Part shown: in pieces, positions 25,709-35,814 of the stretch
Numbering within the stretch: position 1 is the stretch's first letter
Layout: each line of letters begins with the position of its first letter
Origin: Jimgerdemannia flammicorona
Taxonomy: Eukaryota > Mucoromycota > Endogonomycetes > Endogonales > Endogonaceae
Reading direction: 5' to 3'
NCBI GenBank assembly: GCA_003990745.1
Contig: RBNI01000014.1
Coordinates: forward strand, 1-60,887
Length of the DNA stretch: 60,887 nt
Position numbers and translations under genes: made by a program
The notes under the pieces: model-generated
What the model was told of the DNA's origin: nothing
Databases searched by the model: none
What the model saw: only the letters and a program-made list of their open reading frames with translations

Positions 25709-25718
25709 AGGGGAGAGT
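25709..25718 (+). other. Polypurine tract of family B element
   Basis: AAGGGGAGAGT lies directly before the 3' LTR. It is the expected primer for plus-strand synthesis and matches the tract of family A at 46596-46609. Confidence 0.75.
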
Positions 25719-27202
25719 TGTAAGCATACAACCTCCAAGCCACCAAAATCGCATGGCATCCTCAGAACTAATTTGGAAACCACATGCGAGACTACAAAAC
25801 AAGAGATCATCTGGTTACACGAAATATGCCAGCAAGCATGAGAACCCACCGCCAAGATATAAGAATACTAGAAGAAGTACTATAACCATAAGACTGACTC
25901 TGAACCACTATAACTAGTTTAGTATACTATACTATTACAAAAGAAAACCGAAAGTACCAAACTCAAATTGAGACAAGAAGAACCCTATCTCATCTACCAA
26001 AAGGTTTATGAACTGTACTTATCAACTCAAGACCAAGATACACTGTGACTATACAAGACCTCATTACTTAGTGGAAACAAAATGCATTTGAACAACTCTG
26101 TTCACTCTATCTGTATTACCTCCGTTGGAGAGTGACGGATGCTTCATCTGAACTCAAGAAAGCCGACAACGTCGAAACCAATCTCAAGCCATCTACGTGA
26201 TAGATATTACTACTAGAAATTGCCTCAGATTACAGAAAATATCATTTCCAAGAGGTTCAAACCCCCAGCCATGACATTGGGAGCCCTTGCCCTAGACGAG
26301 AATGGCCAGTCCTCGCAAATGCACCAGCAGACCAAAAAAAAAGAGAACCAAGACCTGTTATCCTTGTACAACCACCACCACCAAGAACAGCCTTAATCTT
26401 GCAAGAGATAGAAGTGACAACACCTTGAAACTGATGATGTCAGAAGTTAGAAAACTGCTCAGACTTTACCAGTGATGATGTCATCAATAGTGATGTCATC
26501 GAAGACTACCCAGATAGTGTGTAAACCTATAAATAGATTAGCAGTCATAGTATAGTTAAATTAGCCTTGTACGATGTGACTATGAACTAACTCAGCAGTC
26601 AGATGATCTCTTGATATATCAGATCACACTTGTACTACATGACTGCATTCTGACTCAGCAAAGTACTTAGTGCTACATCTATATTTAGCATAGTCCAAAT
26701 AGCCTCTCACTAGTATAAATATCCCCTCCTCTAGACCTCAGAATCTCAGACCTAAACAATCCGAACACAATTCCTGAATACTTCCCCACAATATCCCTTC
26801 ACACAACTACTCTTAGTATAGCAATATCATAAATAGCGAATAAACCTATTTAATAACCCACAAACTACTCTTAAGTAAATCTGCTCCCTGTTAGGTCCTA
26901 CTCCTAACCCCATTACGAAATTTCCTAATTGGGTATTGTCTGCAGCGATACGCCAATTCAACTAAGCTGGTCTTAGTTTCTTGAACTTCCTGAAATATGG
27001 AAAATCCTGAACATCTAGAACAAGTCTGAAAAAGGACTTTGGTTGAGACGTTAACCCGATCTAGAAATCAATAAGCATAGAGGATGTACTCCATATGAAA
27101 TTGATCTTGACCATAAGAAAACAGTCTTCCAGAATATCTAGAACTTCTAGAAAACCCTTCTAGAACTACGTAACAGTTACCCTAAAAAGCAACCCTCTTA
27201 TA
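25719..27202 (+). repeat. Family B 3' LTR
   Basis: TGTAAGCATACAACC at 25719 to CTTATA at 27202, 1484 bp, the same length as the 5' LTR; in the stretches I compared, differences are transitions. Confidence 0.88.
26045..26524 (+). pseudogene. U3 ORF of family B LTR, 3' LTR copy
   Basis: Equivalent of 21168-21647 with identical length. The start codon reads GTG instead of ATG, and TAG, TGA-TAG and TGA codons interrupt it at Gln, Trp and Arg positions. The C-terminal DDVINSDVIEDYPDSV is intact. A short ATG ORF in another frame (26302-26475, basic RPKKKRTK stretch) overlaps it; I regard that as secondary. Confidence 0.55.
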
Positions 27203-27289
27203 GTGGATATGGGTTGTGAGCCCCAACCACCTCAAATACTTGGCATCTAGTGCACCTGACCTACCTCTATTAGTGCCTCCTGTCTTGTC

Positions 27290-28375
27290 CATCTAGCCTG
27301 TCTTACCTGTCTTGCCCACCCATATTGCCCATATTGCCTGTGTTGCCCGTATTACTCATCTTGCCCATCTTGCCTGTCTTGCCCATCTTGCCTGTCTTGC
27401 CCACACGTGTTGCCCATGTCCCATATTGCCTGTGTTGCCCATATTGCCCATATTGCCCATTTTGCCTGTTTTGCCCATCTTGCCCATGTCGTCTGTCTTG
27501 CCCATCTTGCCCGCCCATGTTGCCCATATTGCCCGTGTTGCTATCTTGCCATCTTGCCTGTCTTGCCCATCTTGCCCATCTTGCCCGTCTTGCCCGTCTT
27601 GCCCGCCTATGTTGCCCATGTTGCCCGTGTTGCCCGTTTTGCCTGTCATGCCTATGTCGCCTGTCTTGCCATCTGCCCGTCTTGCCCATGTCGCCCATCT
27701 TGCCATCTTGCCCATCTTGCCCATCTTGCCCATCTTGCCCGCTCATGTTGCCTGTATTGCCCATGTTGCCTGTGTTGCCCATGTTGCCCACCTGTATTGC
27801 CTACCCATATTGCCCATGTTGCCCGTGTTGCCCACCCATGTTGCCCGTATTGCCCGTGTTGCCTATTTTGCCTATTTTGTCTATCTTGCCCATATCGCCT
27901 GTCTTGCTGTCTGCCCATCTTGCCCATGTCGCCCATCTTGCTGTCTTGCTGTCTTGCCATCTTGCTGTCTTGCCGTCTTGCCCATCTTGCCCATCTTACC
28001 CATCTTGCCCATCTTACCCATCTTGTCTGTCTTGCCTATCTTGCTCATCTTGCCCGTCTTGCCCATGTCGCCCATCTTGTCATCTTGCTATCTTGCCCAT
28101 CTTGCCCGTCTTGCCTGTCTTGCCCGTCTTGCTCATCTTGCCCACCCGTGTTGCCCATGTTGCCCGTGTTGCCCGTGTTGCCCTCCGTGTTGCCCGTGTT
28201 GCCTGTGTTGCCCGCCCGTGTTGCCCATGTTGCCCGTGTTGCCCATGTTGCCCATTTTGCCCATTTTGCCCATGTCGCCTGTCTTGCTATCTGCCCGTCT
28301 TGCCCATGTCACCTGTCTTGCTGTCTTGCTGTCTTGCCTGTCTTGCCTGCCCGTGTTGCCCATGTTGCTGTGTTA
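27290..28375. repeat. 9-bp minisatellite (TTGCCCATC and variants)
   Basis: More than 100 head-to-tail 9-mers, mainly TTGCCCATC, TTGCCCGTG, TTGCCCATG and TTGCCTGTC, with higher-order variation. Because the unit is three codons long, all frames stay open and produce spurious ORFs of over 300 codons on the plus strand (Leu-Pro-Ile-rich) and a Gly-Met-Asn-rich one on the minus strand. Variants differ largely by C/T at CpG. The array lies inside retroposon R2. Confidence 0.95.
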
Positions 28376-28432
28376 CCTCTATCTGTATGGCTTAGCTCGC
28401 TCTGAGTGGTTTGAGCATCTAAACACATTCTA

Positions 28433-31400
28433 CACCAGAATCTGATACTAGATAATTCTTGCAGATTATATTACTGCCATCAGAGATCAAGTAGCTGAAG
28501 TAACCTTTATGAAAGGAATCTACCCAGAGATAGCTCTGGACATCCACTCATCACCAATAGTTCTGGATCTGGTACAGAAGATCTCCTATACTCAGCAATA
28601 CTAGATAGCCAGATACCTATAGGACTATATAATAGAGAGAGTCACTAGAGTTAGAATCAAAGCACTCAAGATAACTAGTGTGATCTCTATCATAGTGATC
28701 AATTGAAACACATCTCAACTAAGAGCTACTAAGCAATAGAGAAATAGTGACCCCATGGAAGAACTTGCCAAGAGGTTTACTGAAATGACAGCTCACCTAG
28801 GAGATGTGGTAAAGAAAATTAAAGGAAGAGACCACCAGCTAGTCCAGAAATTTGCTGCTATCTCAGACAAGAAGAGAGATACCTACTATACCTGTGGAGA
28901 GGAGGGCCACTACTCATATGAATATATGAGTGAAACCAAGTACAAGACACAGATAAGTAATACTACTTAAAATAAGAAACAGGCTAATATCATTACCTTC
29001 AAGGAGATTGAAGAATCAGATAAAGAAGAATGGGAGATCTATCCTACACAGACCACTAAAAAGGATGTCTACAAAGAACTATACAAGAGGCCACCAGAGA
29101 GACCCAAGAAGAACTCTGTAGAAAAGCAGATAGAGACTATCACAGAAAGTTAAGGTGAAAAAACAGATCAAGATCAAGATATAGAGCTAGAACAGACTGT
29201 TTAAGATATTATCTGAGAAACTACTCTAGCCAGTGAAGGAGAAAAGGAGAAGAAGCTTCATAAAACCAAAATCTTCAAGTATGATATCTTCAAGGATCTC
29301 AGTCAACAAAAGGTCAATATAACCTTCAGCCAGCTGGTAGAAATACCTACATTCAGATAGTAAATGAGATATAAATTTACTGAAACAACCAAGAAGCAAG
29401 AATAGAAGATAACTGAGGCCAATAACATTCAAGAAGACTTAGGAGAAGAAAGTGAAAACAACCATAAGACCTCTGTCTATGCAATCTGTCAAATTGAGGA
29501 TAGAGTCTTTGAGAATATTATTGATATAGGAGTAGAAAGATGCCTCCTCAGCAAGAAAGCAGCAGACCACCTAGGTTGAAAAGTTGAAGAAGCAACCAAA
29601 TTGATATTTGTTACAGCAGATAGTACAAGAGCCACACCTCTGGAAAAGATCTGAGATGTTCTCATTAAGTTTGGAAGAGCAATCATTCCAGTAGATATAA
29701 TCATGACTAATGCAACCAACTATAACATCCTTATCAGTAACTAATGGCTTCACAAAGCCAAGACAATAATTGATCTGAATATATAGAAGATATAGATAAT
29801 CTACTATAGACAGAAGATGCAAATTCCAATCAATGTCAATAAAGGAGTCCTGCCTGAGATAGAGGAAGAAGAGAGTGAACAAGAGAAAGTCTACATGATA
29901 ATAATCCAGAAAAAGAAGAAAATCAGATAGATGAGTGAAGAAGACTGGTGCAAGAAGATTATGGAAGGATATGTATCACAAAGAGTCTGCCTTCATGGAA
30001 TCTGAATATACTGTATAGAGCATGTCAATGAGTGTTATCAGTACACTGGCCAAATCAAGGAGATCTACCACTAAAGAAGAGAGAAGACTCTCAAAAAACA
30101 GGTAAGAGAAGAAAAGAAAATGAAAGAAGAAGAGGATGATGAACCACCAGCTCTCCTCAAAGATAGTGATGATGAAGAGAAAATCAAGATCAAGATTTGG
30201 AAGATCTATCCTAATGTAGTCTTACCAGAATACAAGTCAGAAAATATGGCCAGAATGGATATTGCAACAGTAAAGGAACTGTACTTGAACCTCAGACAAC
30301 CACTCTACTTGCAACTGGTCTGAAGATAACTATTCCAAAGAACTATATTAGAATTCTCAAAACAAGAAGTAGCCTGGCTAAGAGTGAAATTACAATTGAA
30401 GGAGAAGTTATCAATTTAGATTATATTAGAGAAATACTACTTATCACTAGAAACTACAATTCTATGATTCCATTTCCAATCAAGAAGAAGGACTAACTGG
30501 CACAGATGTTGATCTTTCTAGTTCTTCAGCCAAGGATTATGAAAGTCAAGAAGTTAGAGGAAACAGAAAGAGAAAAGAAAGAATTCAGATCTACTAAAAG
30601 AGGAGTATTTGCTAATACCAAGATCACTAAGCTGAAGCACAAAAAGGAGGAAACTATGAACAAGTACAGCTATATTATTGGAAACAAATTCCCACTCAAG
30701 ATGGAGCTTAAGAAAATACTCTATAAATTTGAAAATGTTCTTGCCACAGACTTCAAGGATATCAAAGGAAAGACTCTACACTACTATCATAATGTAGATA
30801 CTGAAGATACTGAACTAATTTATCAGAAGGCAAGACCTGTCCCACCAGCCTACCAAGAATGGCTCAGAGAAGAAATCAAGCAGATAGAAGAAGCTAGTAT
30901 TATCAAGGAGACCAGTAGTCCCTGGTCTTCATCAGTTATACTAGCTCTAAAGAAAGAAAGTAAGCTTAGAGAATTCACACCAAGACTCTGTATTGATTAT
31001 AAAAAGCTCAATATAGTTACCAAGAAGGATTGCCAACCACTACCTCTTATCAATGATATCCTTATAACTCTAGAAGATAAAGCATAGTACTAGAGTATCT
31101 TGGATCTATATTCAGGATTCCACCAAATTGGACTCACAGAAACAGCAATAAGAAATCAGCCTTCATCACTCCAGATAGAACCTACATCTATCTACAAATG
31201 CTATTTAGAATATACAATACCCCTGTAAGCTTCTAGTGAATAATGAACAAAATCTTCCACCATGATATGAGAAGATGGATAATAGTTTATATGGATAATA
31301 TTATTATCTACAGCAAGACAGCTGAAGAACATCTGCAGCATATCCAGCAGATAATGAAAAGGCTGAGACAGTATGGCCTTTACATCAAGCCCAAGAAGTA

Positions 31401-33785
31401 CAAATTCACAGAAATTGAGATTATCTATCTTAGCCATATTATTAATTGAGATAGAATGCATACAGACTCTCTCAAGATTCAAGTAGTAGCAGTATATCCA
31501 AGACTCACCATAGTTATCAAAGCCCAAGTCTTCATAGGACTTGCCTTATACTACTGCTAATTTATCAGAAGATTCTCTAATATTGTAGGTCTAATCTATG
31601 AACTCAATAAGAAGAATACTAAGTTCCAATGAACTGACAGGCAACAAAAAGCATTCAAAGAACTTAAGGTCAGACTGATCCAGACACCTATTCTCAGAAG
31701 ACCCAATTGGACTCAAGAATTTATTCTGCAGACAGATACAAGTGCCCAAGGACTAGGAGTAGTCCTAGCTTAAAAGAAAGACAAAGTGGAGTATATCATT
31801 ATATACCTAAGTCAAGGAACCTGAGGAGCTGAAAAAGAATATGAATTGTATAAGTTGGAATATCTTGCAGTCATCTGGACTATAGAAAAGTTCTACTACT
31901 ACTTCACTAAAAGACACTTCACTATTTAGACAGACCACTCAGCTCTCACTTGGCTACTGACCACCAGGTAACCCAAAGAAATTTATATCAGATGGATTAT
32001 AAAGTTGCAAGCATATGATGTAACCATCATATACCACCCAGGAAGAACCAATGCTAATGCAGATACCCTCTCATAGACACTCTAAAGGATTCTCAACCAA
32101 GAAATCAACCATGAATAAAAAGCTCTACTATAGAATAATCACCTATCTGGGAGAGTAAAAGATGCCCCAACATCTGGAAGAATGAACACAAATAATTATT
32201 AACAGAACATAGAAACAATTTGAAACTGATGGAGAAATATTGAAGAAAGAAAAACTACTAGACATACCAGAATACAAGAAGGAGTAAACAATGAAATCAA
32301 TATATGAACTTGGCCATCTAGAAGGAACAAATATATATGATAAAGTAAGAAGAACAATATGGTGACCAGGAATGGAGGAAGATATCAGATGATTTGTTAA
32401 GACCTGTGACAAATACTAGAAGTAGAAACAAGATTAACAAAACCAAGCCCCAGGATCAGCACACATAGAACCAGTATCATTTTCCCATATTACAATAGAT
32501 GTGATTGGTCCTCTACCTTTGACTTTGACTGGCAACTGATATATCATTGTCATCATAGACCTTTTCACAAAATAGATAGAGGCAGAATTTCTCAAGAAAG
32601 TTAATATACAGTCAATTGCTGATTTCTTTTACAAAGAAATCATCTACTAGTTCAAGATCTCAATACAAGTAACCACAGATAGAGGAACAGAATTCATGAA
32701 TTAGTTCTTTGAGGTTCTCTATAAGAAGTACAAGATCCAGTATATTCAGACCATAGTATATCATCTTTAAGGAAATGGATAGGTAGAAAGATCCTCAAAA
32801 ATGTTATTGCCAAGATCTACAATAACTATAAAAACTGGGATCACTATCTGCCAATAGCATTATCTGCTCTCTGGGATATTCAATCACAAAGCATCCATTT
32901 CATCTCTCAGGAAATGCTATTCAGAGAAGAAGGTTCTCAAGAAACCCTATTATCTAATAGAGATACTGTATGGAAATATATAGATGGAGAAATATAGAGA
33001 CTATACCAAATTAGAAAGAAGGCTGAGGATTACATAACCAAGGTACAGGTACTATAATGGAATAATACAGAAAAAGTTCACAAGCCTCTGAAGATTATCA
33101 AGATAGGAGACAAGGTTCTGATGTATTGGAATATAGTAGAAACTTCATGGTCACAAAAACTGGAGCCTAAGTGAGAAGGACCTTATCTTGTATAAGATAT
33201 AAAAGAGACTACCTTTTGGCTACAAAAACTCTCAGGCATAATCATCTCCACTACCATTTATCAAAACTAACTTAAGAAGTATCATGGCTAGTCAATAAAA
33301 TATAGCCACAGCTCTTAAGATCACCAGTGCCATACAATTAGTCATAGAAAGATAATAGTATACTACCAAGCTACACACAATAGAGGAATTCTTTGACAGT
33401 ATCCAAAGTATAGTATAGATACATCTGTTATAAATCTCATACTTTAAGGTCTACCAGAATTAGACAAAGTTTCAAGAATACTTCAAGTTAGGATAGCTAC
33501 TAAATTTGTAGCTAGAAATGAGAAAAGAAGACTGGATCAGAGAGTGCCAGCTCTCTCACTCTCAGATCACAATTGTCAAATGAGTCAATAAGTTGTTCAA
33601 AGATGATGAGACCACTCTACTCTATTTCCAAAGAGTAGTCCCAGGAGATTTTGGATACATTAAGAGATACCATTGGGAGAATGTAATGATACAAATTGTA
33701 CAGTACAAGAAGATACATATCATAGAAGTCTGGGAGTTTAAGTGAATAGAATGTTTAGAGACAAATTATCTATTCAGGAGGAAGT
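28433..33785 (+). pseudogene. Family C Gag (C-terminal part)-Pol remnant
   Basis: Gag resumes with TRI and ends in a decayed CCHC knuckle near 28885-28930 (TCGEEGHYSYEY, two Cys now Tyr). Protease is about 29470-29760 (active-site region reads IIDIG). RT is about 30750-31480, with the LCIDYKKLN block and YMDN where YxDD is expected (near 31290). RNase H is about 31700-32080 (TDTSAQGLG, TDHSALTWL, NADTLS). Integrase is about 32300-33250 (DVIGPLP, TTDRGTEF). Many TAG and TGA stops interrupt it. No dUTPase or chromodomain was seen. The RT subtype differs from families A and B. Confidence 0.8.
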
Positions 33786-34261
33786 TATAATGATTGATCT
33801 AAATTAGAAATAAGAATCAGGGGAATTAGATATTTGATTGCAGTATCTGAACCCAATTCTTGATATATGTAGTATAGCCTTATAAATAGCAGTTATTTCA
33901 CAAATATTAAAGTTTTCACAAATATCAAAAATTTACAGATATTAATCCTTGATGATCATCAATGATTTCACAGATGTCAAGAATTAATATTTGTGAAAAG
34001 TGACTCATAACTTAATTATAACTTAGCCATCTTATAGCTAGTAAACTTATATAAATAACCCAGTATCTTAAAGTAAATAAACCTCAGATCAAAATAGTTC
34101 AAAAGCAAAGAGAAAACAATGGGACTAGTAAGTCTGTAGGTAGATATACTTCAAACTCATTCATCTCTATATTTCAAAGACTCTGCAGAGTTAAAGAAGA
34201 TTAAGTTTTCAAGATACAGAAATCCAATATATTTCTAAGGTTAAGTATCTGCTATATTATA
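33786..34261 (+). repeat. Family C 3' LTR
   Basis: Starts TATAATGATTGATC after the purine-rich GGAGGAAGT and ends ATATTATA; 476 bp, matching the left LTR at 19727-20198. Confidence 0.82.
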
Positions 34262-35700
34262 TTATCTATAATCATTTTGATAAACTTCAAAAGTTGATCA
34301 ATGAATATTCTCTTACTGCTGATCAGATATAGAATATAGATGAAACTGAATTCAGTATGAAGAGAGAGCTTCAGCCTATCTTATCTAAAAAAGATACTCA
34401 TCAAGTATCTAAATTAGTAATAATAAATATAACAGAACATATTTCTATCTATATAATAATTTCAGCTACTAGTATTATAATACTATTATTGATTATCTAT
34501 AAAAAAAAAAAAAGCAATTCAAGGTCTATTAGATAGAGTACCACCTGGAACAGTTATGAGATTTACTGAGAAGAGATATATACAAGAAAATCTCTTTGAT
34601 CAGTATATTTAGTATTTTATTCAATCAATTTTACTAATAAGATCTGAATCAATAAGATCTACTCTACATATGCTTGATGGATATAAAAGTCATATCAATT
34701 TTTCAACTATTAAAGCTTGCAGGGCTAATAATATTTTACTATTAATATTACCTTCAAATATAATACATTTATTACAGTCCTGTGAGCTTTCTTTTAAAAC
34801 TTTGAAGTCTGAATTTGATCATATTTACAATTAATATTGTAATATAAACAATAGAGCTATAGTTATTAAATATACCTTTGCAAGACTATTGGTGAAGCTT
34901 ACTTAAAGACCTATATAGCTGAAAGAATTATCAAAGTATATAAACATACTGATACTTGGCCAGTTCTATCTCTGCTGATAAATTAGTACTATTTCTATCA
35001 ACTTAGTATTTTACACCTCTTCAATCTCAATATCAATCTCTTCAGCCTCAATCTTTTCAATCTCAACTTCTTTAATCTTCTCAACCTCAATCTCAATTTC
35101 AACTTCAACCTCAATCTCAACCTCAATCTCAATCTCAACTTTAATCTCAATCTCAATCTCAATCTTAATCTCAATTTCAACCTCAACCTCAACCTCAACC
35201 TCAATCTCAATCTCAATCTCAATCTCAATCTCAACCTCAACTTCAACCTCAACCTCAACTTTAATCTCAATCTCAATTTTAATTTCAATCTCAACCTCAA
35301 TCTCAACCTCAATCTCAACCTCAATCTCATTCTCAACTCTCTCAATTTTTAATACCAGAAGATGAGATAAAATTATTAAAACAAGAAGTAGACTCTCTGA
35401 AGAATAAATTAATATTACTTAAAGAAGAAAATTAAAGATTAAAGTATCCTGAAATAACATCATTAGTAACTATATTAAAATATCCAATATAACTATCTAA
35501 ACTATTACAAGATATAAATAATTTATATATACTTATTTATTAATAGCTAATGTAATATATGAAATTTTTAAAAAACAAGAAGAAAAAAAAAAAAAAAAAA
35601 AAGAAGAAGAAAAAGAGAAAAAGAGAAAAAGAAAAAGAATAGAAAAAAGAAACTTGAAGAAAAGAAGTATAAAAAATAAAAGAAAAATAAATAAATAATA
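34262..35700 (+). pseudogene. pogo/Fot-type transposase, catalytic and C-terminal parts
   Basis: Continues the gene cut at 19726. The DDE region shows NIDETEF (first Asp, near 34335), HMLDGYKSH (second Asp, near 34672) and LPSNITHLLQSCELSF (acidic third position, near 34750). A Gln/Ser/Pro repeat encoded by CTCAAT-type hexamers follows (35010-35345), then a leucine-zipper-like segment (EIKLLKQEVDSLKNKLILLK, about 35360-35420) and a Lys/Glu-rich tail (35560-35690). This acidic/basic coiled tail is usual in fungal pogo/Fot transposases. Scattered stops and an A-run near 34500 break the frame. No terminal inverted repeat was identified. Confidence 0.75.
35010..35345 (+). repeat. Hexamer repeat (CTCAAT/CTCAAC) inside the pogo transposase
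   Basis: About 55 imperfect hexamers that read Gln-Ser or Gln-Pro in the transposase frame. The Arg-Leu ORF on the opposite strand (34998-35345) is a by-product. Confidence 0.9.
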
Positions 35701-35814
35701 TTACAATTTATAGTTTAAATAATTCTTGATATTTAACATAATAATATTTCAAATAAATTAAAGTATTAGAAAAGTCTAAAAGAGTATAAATATAATAAGA
35801 TCAGGTCTACTCTA

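Larger units (their letters stand above)
20842..27202 (+). mobile_element. Family B Ty3/Gypsy element, internally deleted (no RT, RNase H or integrase)
   Basis: Two LTRs of exactly 1484 bp (20842-22325 and 25719-27202) flank only 3.4 kb of internal DNA: primer site, Gag, dUTPase, protease, then a direct jump to the last part of the chromodomain region and the polypurine tract. The flanking 5-mers are GTAGG and GTGGA, which fit an original GTGGG duplication with one G-to-A change on each side. It is inserted in retroposon R2. Lacking polymerase and integrase, it could have moved only with help from a complete relative. Confidence 0.88.
20627..28416 (-). mobile_element. Poly(A)-tailed retroposon R2 (minus) with internal minisatellite, split by a family B element
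   Basis: The left end is poly(T) followed by the complement of AGGC-TACA-GCCT and AATAAA, so on the minus strand it has poly(A) signal, hairpin and tail. The flanks ATCCAAACACATTCTA (20611-20626) and ATCTAAACACATTCTA (28417-28432) are a 16-bp target duplication inside family C Gag. Without the nested element (20842-27202) its own length is about 1.4 kb. No ORF with a recognisable product was seen; most of its body is a 9-bp minisatellite. Confidence 0.78.
19727..34261 (+). mobile_element. Family C Ty3/Gypsy element, with two further layers of nested insertions
   Basis: LTRs lie at 19727-20198 and 33786-34261; between them are Gag, protease, RT, RNase H and integrase. It splits a pogo transposase gene. 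The 5 bp before the left LTR (ATTAT) recur at the right junction (34261-34265, sharing one base with the LTR end), and removing the element plus one ATTAT puts the two halves of the transposase back into one frame, which independently supports the boundaries. It is very AT-rich and the most decayed of the Gypsy families here. Confidence 0.85.

Noticed and set aside
26302..26475. Small basic ORF (RPKKKRTK) in the family B U3
   Set aside because: It overlaps the 159-codon frame that joins the conserved acidic tail, and its ATG is lost in the 5' LTR copy.
27290..28375. Possible CRISPR array
   Set aside because: The repeats are contiguous 9-mers without spacers, and the setting is eukaryotic transposon DNA.
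27312..28445. Plus-strand ORFs of 332-377 codons and minus-strand Gly/Met/Asn-rich ORFs
   Set aside because: They are by-products of a 9-bp repeat, which keeps all frames open; no unique sequence or domain.
34998..35345. Minus-strand Arg-Leu repeat ORF (115 codons)
   Set aside because: Opposite strand of the CTCAAT hexamer repeat inside the pogo transposase; the plus frame has the flanking domain support.
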